Shown: piece after piece, positions 24,600-35,274 of the stretch
Layout: each line of letters begins with the position of its first letter
How positions within the stretch are numbered: the stretch's first letter is position 1
Source of the DNA: Hypomyces perniciosus
Lineage: Eukaryota; Ascomycota; Sordariomycetes; Hypocreales; Hypocreaceae
Assembly (NCBI GenBank): GCA_008477525.1
Contig: SPDT01000005.1
Span: 4,340,001 to 4,404,000, forward strand
Reading direction: 5' to 3'
DNA length: 64,000 nt
Program-made: the position numbers and the translations under genes
Notes under the pieces: generated by a model
The model's database searches: none
The model's input: only the letters and a program-made list of their open reading frames with translations
What the model was told of the DNA's origin: nothing

Positions 24600-27500
24600 C
24601 CTTTTATTAATAACTATATATCTATATAATAACAGTAACCTAAAAGGAAATTAATTAAATTATTAAAATTAAAAAATTAATACCTATTACTTTACTAAAG
24701 CTTTTAAATAAACTTTTCTAATAAATATTTATAAAATAAAGAGATTATATTAAAGTAAAAATAGTATTACTTAAAGAAATATATAACTTTATTAATAAAT
24801 ATTACTTTTTAATATAATTAAAAAAGATTATAGCTATTAATATTAAGAAATTTATAGTAGGGAAACTTAAGCTTAGTAAACTGGATATTTTCAAGAAACT
24901 GCTATTTTGGCTATATAATTTATATAATGCTTTTTTTATTAAAGATAGTAAATAAGCTTCCTTTATAATAGGCCTGGGACTATAAGATTAAGATATTGCC
25001 AGGAAAAGACCTACTATATTTAAAGAATAGGCTATTTTTATTTAATACACTGCAGGTAATAAAAAAATAGTTAAATAATAACTTAGCGAAAAGATTTATC
25101 TGTAAATTGCAAGTATAATATACTACTCCCCTCCTTTTAACTGCAAAACTAAAAAGCAGTATCTATATTTATTAAAATTATTAAAGGTTAAATAATATTA
25201 TTATTAAAAATTAATACCTATTGCTATTAATCTAGGAAACCTTTAATGCTTTAAGCTATATAAAGGTATATATAAAACTTAATATTATTACTGTATTTAA
25301 TAACCTTTATATTATTAAAGGGGATATATAGAAAATAGCATTTATTATAAAGTTTAGCCTTTTTAAGATATTAATTATACCTTTTAGCCTCTATAATGCG
25401 CCTATTATATTTTAATACTATATTAACTACACTCTCTATAACCTTTTTAACTGCATTTATATCATATACTTTAATAATATTTTTATATATTTATTATATT
25501 AAAAAGAGTATTAAAATATATATATAAAATGGTAGCCTGCCTTTAAAATACTAGCCTTTAAATTAATATTACTAAATATAAGTTTAAGATAATAAATATA
25601 AAATACTTTAGCTTAATTATTACTTTAAAGGGACTAGAAATAAATCTTAAGAAAGTTAAGGCTATATTGAACTGGCGATTACTTAAAGGAGTAAAAGACT
25701 TATAAAAGTTCTTTAGCTTTATAAATTTCTATCGCTATTTTATTTAAAGATATTTTAAAATAGCTGTATTATTAAATAAACTTTTAAAGAAAGATTAAAT
25801 ATATACTTAAAGAGAGAAATAATAGGAAGCCTTTAATTTAATTAAATATACCTTTAAATTAGCCTTAGTCTTAGCCCTCTTTAATTATAATAAATAAATA
25901 GTCTTTAAGACTAATGCCTTTAACTAAATATTAGGCAGTATCCTGTTACAATATAATAAAAAAGGCATTTTATGCCTTATTATATTCTTTTCTGTAAAGT
26001 ATAATACCTAAAAATATAACTATAAAATCTATAATAAAAAACTCTTCACTATTATTAAAGTAATAAAAGAATAGCGCTTAAAATTATAAAGCTGATAAAA
26101 ATTTAATATTATTATAGACTATAAAAACTTTAAATACTTTACTTTAATAAAAGCTTTAAACTAGCAGTAAATCTAATAGTTTAAATTCCTTTCTAGCTTT
26201 AACTTTTATATTGTTTACTGACCTGGCTTTAAGGCTATAAAGCTTAACGCCTTAAGTAGAAAAGCAGAAAATAGGTCTGCGAAATTAAACCCCTTTAATA
26301 ACTAAATTAAAAACAGGCAATGCACTATCCTCCTATAAAGTTTTTTTAGCCTTAAAGCTTAAGCGATATTTTAAGAAAAAGTCTTATTAAATATTAAACT
26401 GTCTATAAAGGCTGCCTTTATAGTTATAATAATACTAGTAAAAGATAAATTAATTAATAATTTAATTATAGTAGTGTATAAATAAAATATTATAGCGAGA
26501 GAAATAGTACCTGCGCTTTAAGACCTTAATATCCGCTAATAGCTAAAATAGCATTACAGAGAACTCTAGATTATAATAAACAATTGCTAAGTAATAAATA
26601 GCAGAATTTATTACTGAAAGCGGCTTCTTATTCCCTTTAATAATAAGCTTTAAATATAAATCCTATTTAGAAAGCACTTAAATAGCCTAGCTAGACACCT
26701 AGGCAGCTTTAAAACTCTAAACTTTATTAACTGGATATACTAGTAGCTATAGATCTTAAAAAATACTAAAGTATTTATATAAGCCTATAAATTATATATT
26801 AAAATAAAGGCCTCGCGATTTTTACTATAAAGCTTCCTTTAACTATTACTAGTCCTATTCTGCATATAGTTAAATATCTCTATTAACTATATTATACTGC
26901 TGCCTAAATCCCGCTAATATAATATTATTTATAAGCATTTACTAGTAATAGTTTACTGCTTTATAAAAATATATTATTTTATACCTATTACTTTACTGTT
27001 AATAAAAGAGCTAGCTAATATATTTATTAATAGGATTTACTGCCTTTATAATATATTTAATAATATTATATTAGACTATAGTATATAATTTATATTAAAA
27101 TTCTAAGAATAACTTTAAAGCAATTAAAAGTTATATTAAAACAATTATGAGCCTTTTATTTTAAGATTAATAGCTAGATTAAAAGGATTAATATAAATAT
27201 AAAATAATACCTATACATTTTTATTAATTTTGATTAAAATTACTAAGCCTATTAGCTTTTATTAGCTAAATTTACTATAAATAATATAATATTTAAAACT
27301 ATTAGTATATTATTATTTTTCGCTAATTATAGTTTTAACCTTTATTTAAGGATAAAGCCTTTATAGCCCTGCCTGCTAAACCCTTTTGTAGTAAAGAAAA
27401 GAGAGTTTTTTTGCGCTAATGCTATTACTAAGCGATTTAAATATATCATTATACAGTTAAAAGCTTTTATTAAGGTTTTAGGAAAAAGATATGAAGAAAA

Positions 27501-27990
27501 CGCAAATATACAGAAAGAGGCATTACTAGTTTATATTATTAGGCAGGAAGTCTTTATTAATATATAAAATATAAAGATTAACTGGCTAATAAAGAAGCTA
27601 GATAATAAATACGCAGGGCCTTATATAATAATAAAAGTATACCTATAAGCCTATACTATTAGCCTGCTAAAAGGTATTAAGACTTTTTTAGTTTTATATA
27701 ACTCCCTTTTATAATTTAAGATAACCACTTTACTGTATTTTAAATAAAAGATAATTAATAAAGTTAAATTAAAGAATATTTAAAGTAAAATATTAAAAAA
27801 GAAAGATAATATAAATAAAGTATAAAAGAAATAAAAGTTTAAAGTACTTTTAGATTATTATAATAATAATAAATTCTATTATTTTATTAAATGGAAATAC
27901 TATACCGCTATATAGTAACTAGCCAAAAACCTATAAAGTTAAAAGAGGGTAATATAAAACTTTTATAAAAGAAACCTAAAAAAGCTAGGC
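24600..27990 (+). pseudogene. Gypsy pol remnant: RT, RNase H, integrase, chromodomain
   Basis: Frames are full of stops, but domain landmarks survive in order. IYFNNIFIY at about 25464-25490 stands where RT has Tyr-x-Asp-Asp; both Asp codons have become Asn. VFKTNAFN and, further on, YNYKIYNKKLFTIIKVIKE at about 25890-26070 match RNase H. A segment near 27030-27140 resembles the integrase core. FYYFIKW at about 27877-27900, followed by stop, stop, LAKNL, is a chromodomain whose Trp, Gln and Pro codons became TAG, TAA and CTA. All these changes are single transitions. Confidence 0.75.
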
Positions 27991-28253
27991 CTACTATAAT
28001 AGGCACTAAAAGGAATTATAAAAAAAGAAAAAAAGGAAATAGCTAGAAAGAAACTAATGCCCGCAAAGCATTAACTAAAGACTATACTGTGCTAAAGCCT
28101 ATAATTAAACTATATATTACTAATATTAAAAACTGTATAATTTGCCCTATTTACCTTTATATTGGAAATATTAAAATAGATTACCCGGAATTTCGATTTA
28201 TATAAGCAATATAGCTATTCGCGGCTGAATGGCGTAATAAAGAGGGGGGGTAC

Positions 28254-28425
28254 TGTTACAGCATTAACTGTAACGTGATATTGACGCCCTATTACGTGAG
28301 CCCCGGTTACGTGACCAGGCCCTAACGCGTTCCTAGCTATAGTTTTCCATAGAGCCTTAGGGCTTTCTCGCTTTCCACGGCATAACAACGATATTTGCCC
28401 TGACCTGCCTTTCCGTGCCGTAATA
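28254..28425 (+). repeat. 3' LTR of inner Gypsy element
   Basis: 172 bp, begins TGTTACAGCA and ends GTGCCGTAATA, preceded by the polypurine tract. It keeps more C and G than the left LTR and is the better guide to the original sequence. Confidence 0.92.
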
Positions 28426-28430
28426 AAAGC
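28426..28430 (+). repeat. Target site duplication AAAGC (right)
   Basis: Second copy of the 5-bp duplication. The sequence after it (TAATAATAGACTTTTT) resumes copy B and matches copy A near 4485. Confidence 0.85.
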
Positions 28431-29804
28431 TAATAATAGACTTTTTAATTAATCTTTTTATTATAAAGGAATAATATAAATATTACTATTAAGATTAAAT
28501 AAAGTATTTATATACTGCTAGTAGCTATTTAACTATACTTTTTCTAGTTATTTTATAAGTAAATTTATATAATAATTATATTTTTAAATTTAATAAACTA
28601 TAAGTTTAATATTTCTGCTAGTAAAATATAATTAAATAAGGTTATTATACTTTTTAATAAAATAATACTTACTATTATACTTTATATAATTAAAAGTTTA
28701 ATAAAAGGTTTTATAGTAAAGATTACTATATTTTTAATAAATTATTAAATTTTATAGGTTTCTTAATTCCTTTAAACCTTTAAATATTTTAATTATGGTA
28801 TTCTTTAAAGTATTAATAATATAATTTTAATATAATCCCTATTAACTAGTAAATTTAATTTTTTTATATTTTTTTTTAAAATTAAGATTCCTATTAAAAG
28901 CTATTTGCATTACTAGTATAGGCATATATAAAAGTCTTAAGAATTATATTAATATAAATTAACTTTTATTAAATTATAAAGATTTTATAGTAAAGTATCT
29001 ATTTATTTATTATAAAGGAAAAGTATTATAAGAATATATAAATCTTAAACTATAAAAAGGTTATTTTAAAGAATTTACTGTTAATAATTTGAAATTAAAA
29101 AATTTTTTTAAAAACTTTATTTAATAGTTTAATATACGTAAAAGATTTATAAAGTCGCTTTATAATATTTAATTAAACTATTATGATTATTATTTTTAAG
29201 CTATTAATAAAATTTATTTTAAATAATTAATTTAATAAATCTATTTTTCTTTTTAAAATAGTTTATTTATTGCTATTAAATATCTCTTTTTAAGTAAAAC
29301 GTAATATAAATAATTTTATAAACTATTTAAAAAAAGTATTAAAAGATAATTTAAACTGCCTTTTAATTATAATAAAAAAAGTCTATAGTTTTATTTAAAA
29401 CTTTCTTTTATAATAAAAAGCTTAAATTTATACTTTACTTTAATTGCTTTTATAAAGTTATTTTAAATTAATAGTATATAATAAGCTAATTATCGGCAAT
29501 AAACCTTTAATCTTTAAAATTTTAAAAAAAGGCTTTCCCTTTAAAAAAAATATTTAAATATTTCCTGTTTAAATATATTTACTATTTATCTTCTACTTAC
29601 TAAATATAAATATTAAATTCTTCTTTTATAAGTAAAGTATTATTTAAAAGGCCTAGTTAATAATTTAAAAGAGTAGCTTTATTTAAAGGTCTTTATATTT
29701 AAAATATAGCTTCTTTACTAAAAGTAAGCTAGTTATTCGCTATTAAAGGCATCTTTAACTTTAATAATCTTGTTACTTTTACTAGAAATAAAGAAAAATT
29801 AATA

Positions 29805-30064
29805 TATTAAAGACTTTTTTTAAGGCAGATAAATTAAATAAAGGGCTGCGACTTTAAAGAAAAGTAAATGAGGTTAAAGAGTAATTATTTAAAAGAGAAA
29901 TAGATATTAATAAGCGGGTAATAAGTTAGAAATTAATAGTTAAGTATAGTAGTAGTAGTTTACTGGTCTTTGAAGTTCTATATCTTTAGGGACTATAGTT
30001 GCTTTTATATATATTCCGGCCTATATAATATTACAAGAGCACTGGAGCTTCCGGTCTCCTGACA
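29805..30064 (-). repeat. LTR of Gypsy copy B (5' LTR of the minus-strand element)
   Basis: About 260 bp aligned with 16789-17050. It ends TCTCCTGACA; its left end is RIP-altered to TATTAAAG. Confidence 0.85.
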
Positions 30065-30640
30065 TTAATTTAAATTAAAAGGTAACGTTTAATTTATTAT
30101 TATTTATTATTTTAATAGGTTTTTTTATTAATTAATTATATAATTATTAATTCAATTAAAAAATGGTTTTTATTTAACTTTTTAAATTATATTAATTTTT
30201 TTAATTTATATAAAAATTTCATAAACTATAATAAACTATTTATTATTATTAAAAGTAAGTATTTTTATTAATTTACTTTAAAGTAAAGAAAAGAGATTTT
30301 TTTTAAATTCTTTTTAAAAAAAAGATATTAAATTTTATATTAAATTTAAATTTAAATTTAACGATATTAATTTTAATATATTTATTATTAATATAATATT
30401 TTTTAAATATAAATAGAAAAACTATAGTCTTTTTTATTTTAAAAGTAATAAAATGCTTTTTTTTAAGTTATTAGATTATTACCTGCCTAGCAGTAATAAA
30501 GTTTAATTATTTTTAATTTACTTAAAGTTTAATAGCATTTACTATCTTTTTTTAAATGCCTAAAAGGGGTAAAAGAGTATTATTAAATTTTCTTTTCTTA
30601 ATAGCTAGTTAAAAGGTTATGAATTTTAGTGAGTAGGCAC
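30065..30640. other. Very AT-rich sequence right of copy B
   Basis: Almost pure A/T with runs such as AAATTTAAATTTAAA. It does not align by eye with copy A or with the LINE fragment, so it may be another heavily RIP-mutated repeat. No gene seen. Normal composition resumes at about 30620. Confidence 0.5.
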
Positions 30641-30659
30641 CTAAAAGGTGGGGTACCTG

Positions 30660-31108
30660 TAAGTGTAGGAGGGAAGCTTATATATTCGACTGTTATGTCG
30701 GGGATTAATCCCTCTGGGCGGATGCAGTCACTGCCGTGCCCATTGCATTCTTCGTGAAAGGGATAAAGGCACTTTCGCTCTTTCTCCGAACAAAAAAGAC
30801 CCCCTTGAACGTCATCAAAGCAACTTGATTTGCCTGGTATGCAGTCATCGCCACGAGTGCGCCCACAGTTGCCTTTGCCTCTGTAGCCGCCACTGCACGA
30901 TGTCCCTTCACCACAATGGAAAATTCTCTCGTCACAGCTGCCATTTTCTGGAATCGCGTATTTACCAAATCAAGGGCCCATGCTCGCCGAAGCATTCCTC
31001 ATTCTTGGAACAAGAGGTGCCATCTGCTTTGCGACAGATACGATGGATACAGAGTTCGCGATCTTCGCTATAACACACAGCTTGTGTCTTAGACTGAGCA
31101 TCTTGCAC
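30660..31108 (-). pseudogene. Cysteine-rich repeat protein, N-terminal and central part
   Basis: On the minus strand from 31108 one frame reads VQDAQSKTQAVCYSEDRELC and on through GTSCSKNEECFGEHGPLIW to a stop. A shift of frame near 30965 restores a second open stretch with GSCDERIFHCGEGTSC, GNCGRTRGDDC, GLFCSEKERKCLYPF and HEECNGHGSDCIRPEG, then runs into AT-rich sequence. At least six modules of the form Gly-x-x-Cys-x4-7-Cys can be seen. The FCSE...KCLY...C module also occurs at 16434-16703. The 18 nt between the frames begin GTAAAT and end CCAG but are too short for an intron, so this is probably a frameshift. No signal peptide exon was found upstream. It is probably a secreted protein relic; function unknown. 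Confidence 0.55.
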
Positions 31109-31930
31109 TACTAGTCAGCACCCAGCCAGCACCTCAGTCAAATGCGGCATGCTCACGTAACGGTGCGATGCGGTGTGATAGACGATGTCTTTCATCTGCG
31201 GCAATGGCCATTGGTGGTGATCACATGGTGGTGATAAGCCCAGCCAGTTTCACATTACACCAAGTGACCATACGTGACATGAAACAGAACGCGAGTCGCC
31301 CTCGTTCTGTAATAAAATGGCTGGATAGGAAACTAGCTATGATGAACAAGGGCAAGCAATGGAATGGAATTTCGGGTGCCCAGGAATGCACTATTAGTAG
31401 AACCTCTGGACGGTCTTCCAGTGGCAATCGGGAAAGAATTCATCGAGGTTTCCAGTCAAGAACTTGCGATCTGCTTCTGCATTGGTATGAGGTCTTAAAA
31501 CTGCTTCCACTTAGGCCGTTGCTTTCCTTACAAGTGGCCAGAGAATGAAGGTAATGACTTCAAATATTAGGATGGTAGGGAGAAACCCCAAGCATGTATG
31601 GCTCGTGATGTCATCTACCTACTGCACTGGCAACGAGTACTATAAGGCAACCGCCGAGAAACGAAGCCATTGCTATCTAGCGTTCGTAGGCGGGCAGCTA
31701 CTGGAATGGAAGGTCGACTGTTAGCAGAGATACCGTTCTAAAACAGTTGTGAGGGAAAGAATGGGCTTTAAAATGCCCTGAAAGCGACCGGAGCATGCAG
31801 ATGAATCATGTCACACCCAACACTCTTGAACCTCCGATTCCCCCGGTTGAATGATAATTTCACTCATGGAGTGGTCTCAGCTCTCATGTTTTGTGTTTTC
31901 ATAAACCGCTCTCATGCCCCTGCGATCGTG
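31109..31930. other. Region without recognised gene
   Basis: About 0.8 kb of normal composition. A plus-strand open frame at 31168-31548 has no domain I recognise. Its part at 31286-31400 is related to the reverse complement of 15740-15845. Confidence 0.4.
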
Positions 31931-31932
31931 GG

Positions 31933-32658
31933 CTAACACACTATACGACCGGCGACTTTGTCGATTGGAGGCCGGAGCATCCTGTGCCCATATCTATTGA
32001 GCCCTGGTCACTGGCCGATTTTATGGTAGCTCATGGTGCCAAATATGTATGTAGCATTGGGCAGTCGTACATAAAATATGGACGACGGTTGTAGATTTTT
32101 TCAAAGATCATACAACGGTGACCAGCTTTGCCAGGTAAGAATTCACCACTCTCTACCAAGTCTTGATTGCTTGCCAGGCACACCAGGGACCTCACTAGGT
32201 ATGACTTGGCTCATCAGATTTACAGTGATATTAAACTAGCTATGTCTGCCATCGGTGGTGTGGCAAACGGTGCAATAGTCCTGCGAGACGGTTCCTTCAC
32301 CCCCGTAGGTCTTTTGGATCCTCAGGTGCTGCTACCCTCCAAGGCCCAGAGTACCATCTATCTGGGCCTCATCTTTTTGATGGTAGGACGGCATTGGTTC
32401 ATTGGCTTCGTAACGACAGGTAATCCTAGGCAGGCGGGTTATTTAGCTGGCAGCTGCTTCAGGCTCAACCAGAGTTGGAATCGAGGACTTGCAGGCTCTG
32501 TTATTGAAAAGCCTGTCATGAGGATCCTCGGCGGCGCAGCTATCACTGTCCTCGACCAACTTTCACAGAAGTTGCTGAGCAATCAGGTTGTAATAGATGA
32601 GCCCACAAAACTACACCTCATGTTCCAAACTGACACTGCAGCTGAACTGTCCACATAG
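31933..32658 (+). pseudogene. Polyketide synthase relic: ketoreductase (KR) domain fragment
   Basis: Two open pieces in different frames show PKS sequence. The first has DFVDWRPEHPVPISIEP, like the linker before KR, joined after a gap to LADFMVAHGAKYVC, which in intact enzymes follows the Rossmann glycine motif of KR; that motif is deleted here. The second (32167-32658) has IGGVANGAIVLRDGSF, then GNPRQAGYLAGSCF where KR normally carries the Tyr/Asn active-site segment, and RNRGLAGSV. Spacing between these blocks is shorter than in intact KR domains. No KS, AT or ACP sequence is visible nearby. This is a dead fragment of a large multidomain enzyme. Confidence 0.75.
32625..32648 (+). repeat. 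Inverted repeat arm 1 (end of KR relic)
   Basis: CCAAACTGACACTGCAGCTG and the next four bases recur exactly in reverse complement at 32852-32875. Weaker similarity extends on both sides (GGCTCCATT beyond, CACACCT/CTACACCT before), giving diverged arms of about 75 bp. Confidence 0.85.
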
Positions 32659-32851
32659 CCATCAGGCTCCATTCCCCTATGACTGTGACTCCCGGCTTAG
32701 TGCGTATGACCTGTGTGATTGAGATCGCAAGACCTACGGCTGACTCCTCCGGCTGTTAGGGAATCACGGAGTGATATCTCGGAGTACCATGATTAGGAGG
32801 CAGATTGTTCCGTATTATGAGACCATAATGGAGCCCGAACGTCACGCGACG

Positions 32852-32875
32852 AGTTCAGCTGCAGTGTCAGTTTGG
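32852..32875 (-). repeat. Inverted repeat arm 2
   Basis: 24-bp exact partner of 32625-32648. It suggests that a second copy of the PKS relic end lies here in opposite orientation. Confidence 0.85.
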
Positions 32876-33385
32876 ATTTTAAGGTGTGGTTCTAGCTCTT
32901 AGGTTCTCTGCTTCAAGTCGAGAGCTGGAGTGATAATTCTGTCAAGCTGGCTTTGCCTGAGGAAACGATATCTGGTCTTTGATATGGCATGAAAATCCCG
33001 TAGCTGAATTGCGGCGGCGATCCTCAATTGGAAAATTTCTGAGAGTATTAAATCGTCAATTCTGGAATTATTAGGTCCGATGCAGATATGACACTGGCTG
33101 GACCATAAGAATGGCTACCTTCCAACTCGCGCATTGGGAAGTGGGAAACATTCACACAAAAGTGTCGCCGAAGAAGAGATTTAATACTAAAGGTATGAAA
33201 TGTTATGAGCTCAGTCTACGTAATAGTTGAAAGATCGAAAGACAAGATTTGCGTGAAATAGCACAGGATATCTCATGACCTAATAGAGACGAATGTTTTT
33301 GAGTCTGGACTGAGATGACTATCCAGGATGCAGTGAGACATAATAGTAAAATCACAATGGATGTGTATCAACAACCACTGAAGAA

Positions 33386-33484
33386 GCCCGGTTAGCTCAA
33401 TCGGTAGAGCGTGAGACTCTTAAGAGGCACACGTTCTGATGTGACGACATCTCAAGGTTGCGGGTTCGACCCCCGCATTGGGCT
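33386..33484 (+). tRNA. tRNA-Lys (CTT), with 26-nt intron
   Basis: The cloverleaf can be drawn. The acceptor stem GCCCGGT pairs with ATTGGGC. The D arm is GCTCAATCGGTAGAGC, the anticodon stem TGAGA pairs with TCTCA, and the T arm is GCGGGTTCGACCCCCGC. The loop is C-T-CTT-A-A with anticodon CTT at 33419-33421. An intron at 33423-33448 sits at the standard position after base 37. The discriminator is T and CCA is not encoded, as usual in eukaryotes. A T-run of four (33484-33487) follows as possible Pol III terminator. Confidence 0.96.
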
Positions 33485-33762
33485 TTTCCTATATCCCCTT
33501 ACAGAGATACAAAAGTGGTATATTTCTTTTTTTGACTTTATTCATTTCTCCAAATTTTAATTCTTTGCTCCTCCTCTTCAATGTACTATATGGGCAGTGA
33601 TGACTGCTTAGACTACCTATGATCTACATGTTGCATAGCATAAGGTACCTATATATAAGGTCACTTATCCGCACACACAATGTGGGCTCACATTTTGCTG
33701 GATTTTGGTCTGACACTACATTCATTAAAACGGGCGCCCACCCTATCGCCCCAAAATACTCT

Positions 33763-34919
33763 CTACTGTCTGTGGCTAATACCTCCCTCTATCGCGCCGA
33801 AAGGTACAACAACATTTGTGATCCACGCCTGTTGCCCTTCGTTGTCAAATTTTGGATATGGTCGTCTACAGTGGCAGCTCTCCTCCGGATATCCGTGTAG
33901 TTTAGCGACCACCCATTTCGTCCCGTTGATGCCCCCTTTGGCGAACGCCCATTCTGCCTTGGCGAGCTCGAGCTGCAGAGCTGCAGCCTCCTTCAACTGG
34001 TTTGTAGTGTGTAGATCATAGATTTGCAAGCATCCCTTGGAGGATACTGCGTCAGCATGGTCTCCTCTAGGGAACACAAGCACAGGTACAAAACTCACTT
34101 TGGGGTAAAGGTTCGCGACGCCGGTAATTGCACCAGTACTTCCAACAGACAGAGCCGGAACAAGCCAGTCACTTTGGCCGGCCAGCGCACTGAAATCGTC
34201 TGGGCTGTAAGCCGCGGCTACTCGAGACACCTTGGCGATGCCTCCGCAAGTCAACTTAACACCGACGATATTGGGGTGTTTTGCAAGACGATCCAGCATT
34301 TCGGAGTCGACGTCAAGACCAGCGACAACACCAGGGTAGTTGTAGATCAACACAGGAAGAGGGCTAGCGTCAGCGGCCTGTCGGTATTGGTTAAGGCATA
34401 TCAGCAACGCTCCCTGCGAGACCTTCGGGAGACCAAACGAACCTCTTGAAAGAATTCAACGATGCTATCTTTGCTCATCGCGAAATGGAAGTAGCTCGGC
34501 ACGAGTAACAGCACATAGTTTGCGCCGGCCTCCTTCGCAAGCTTAGTTTCTGCAATCACATCTCGAGTGCATTGTCCGGAGCAGCCCAGCGTGATGGCGA
34601 CGTCGGGTCTGTCAAGTTGTGTCGCAATATCGCGTGTCTCTTTGACCAGGTTGAACTTTTCGTCTCTCGTCAATGTGACAGCCTCGCCGTTCGTTCCCGC
34701 AATCACAACTACAATCATCTCATGTCAGTGATGTAAATAACAGCATTGTGAACACATGATTCCACGTACTTCCATGGAGACCAGAATTGATCAAGAAATG
34801 CAAGTGTTTCTTTTGGAGGTCCCAGTCGATATCCTGGGCAGCATCGCCGCCGAACCATGTTAGGAGGGCACATGGATACCAGGCGGGAACGGCTTGGCTG
34901 CCTGTTGCGACGAAGCCAT
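33763..34919 (-). CDS. DHDPS/2-keto-3-deoxy sugar acid aldolase family protein, one frameshift
   Basis: Four exons on the minus strand: 34919-34770, 34708-34443, 34377-34099, 34035-33763, about 322 residues, the usual family length. Landmarks of this class I, Schiff-base aldolase family are IAGTNGEAVTL (substrate carboxylate loop), YNYPG (catalytic Tyr), GVKLTCGG (Schiff-base Lys) and AKGGINGTKW near the C terminus. Introns have 61, 65 and 63 nt; the last is in frame without stops but has a perfect GTGAGT donor. Exon 1 carries a one-base deletion at about 34862: MASSQQAAKPFPPGIHVPS runs into TAA, while one base further the frame reads LTWFGGDAAQDIDWDL. The original join was therefore Pro-Ser-Leu-Thr-Trp. 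Fungal relatives include L-2-keto-3-deoxygalactonate aldolases and hydroxy-oxoglutarate aldolases; the substrate is not decidable here. Confidence 0.82.
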
Positions 34920-35274
34920 TGTGGCGAATGTGAACAATGAGATGTCGAAGCAAAGCGAAAAGACTTGATTCCTCAAAGAATTCAATCGCCGAAAAGCACC
35001 GGTAAAGACTACTGGTTTATGCCAGGAAATCTGTCTGTGTCTTATGTGCAGAAAAGCTATGGAAGACGGTAGTAATTCTCCAATATTTATGGGGTTAGCA
35101 ACGGGGAAACCAAAGTAATGAGTGTGGAGTAGAGCTATCACAGATTATTGGTATTGGGTACTAGCCGTCGCCAAACTTGAGATCCAATCGGGACGAGAAG
35201 TGTGGGTGTGGTGGGTGTTTGTGCCGAACGCACCATTAGCCGACCCGAGCGAGCTACCGCAGAAGAAGCATCAC
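34920..35274. other. Intergenic spacer between aldolase and regulator genes
   Basis: 355 bp between the start of the aldolase gene and the stop of the regulator gene, both minus strand. It would hold the aldolase promoter. No clear site is seen. Confidence 0.5.

Larger units (their letters stand above)
21138..28425 (+). mobile_element. Chromodomain-type Ty3/Gypsy retrotransposon inserted in copy B, RIP-degraded
   Basis: Two LTRs of exactly 172 bp (21138-21309 and 28254-28425) are flanked by the 5-bp duplication AAAGC. A polypurine tract AAAGAGGGGGGG (28240-28251) ends just before the right LTR, which fixes plus orientation. In the plus frames, with stops, one can read an RT active-site relic (25467-25478), RNase H, integrase and a chromodomain in that order. 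That order is typical of fungal chromoviruses. Hand alignment of the two LTRs gives about 30 differences, all transitions. The element is inserted opposite to its host copy B and is younger than it. Total length is about 7.3 kb, including a less mutated island at 21.87-22.44 kb. Confidence 0.92.
16789..30064 (-). mobile_element. RIP-degraded Ty3/Gypsy LTR retrotransposon, copy B, interrupted by a second Gypsy element
   Basis: Bounded by related LTRs at 16789-17050 and 29805-30064. Removing the inner element at 21138-28425 and one copy of its target duplication leaves about 6.0 kb, which runs colinear with copy A. A pyrimidine tract (CTACCCCCCTTTTT, 17054-17067) directly inside the left LTR is a polypurine tract on the minus strand. 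The left LTR is therefore the 3' LTR and the element is transcribed leftward, in agreement with the RT remnant in copy A. Flanking five bases (GCTGG and TTAAT) do not match, so I do not see a target duplication. All coding capacity is lost through RIP-type mutations. Confidence 0.85.

Noticed and set aside
31168..31548. 126-codon plus-strand open frame as a gene
   Set aside because: The part related to 15740-15845 is open on the other strand there, so similarity is at DNA level and does not support a protein.
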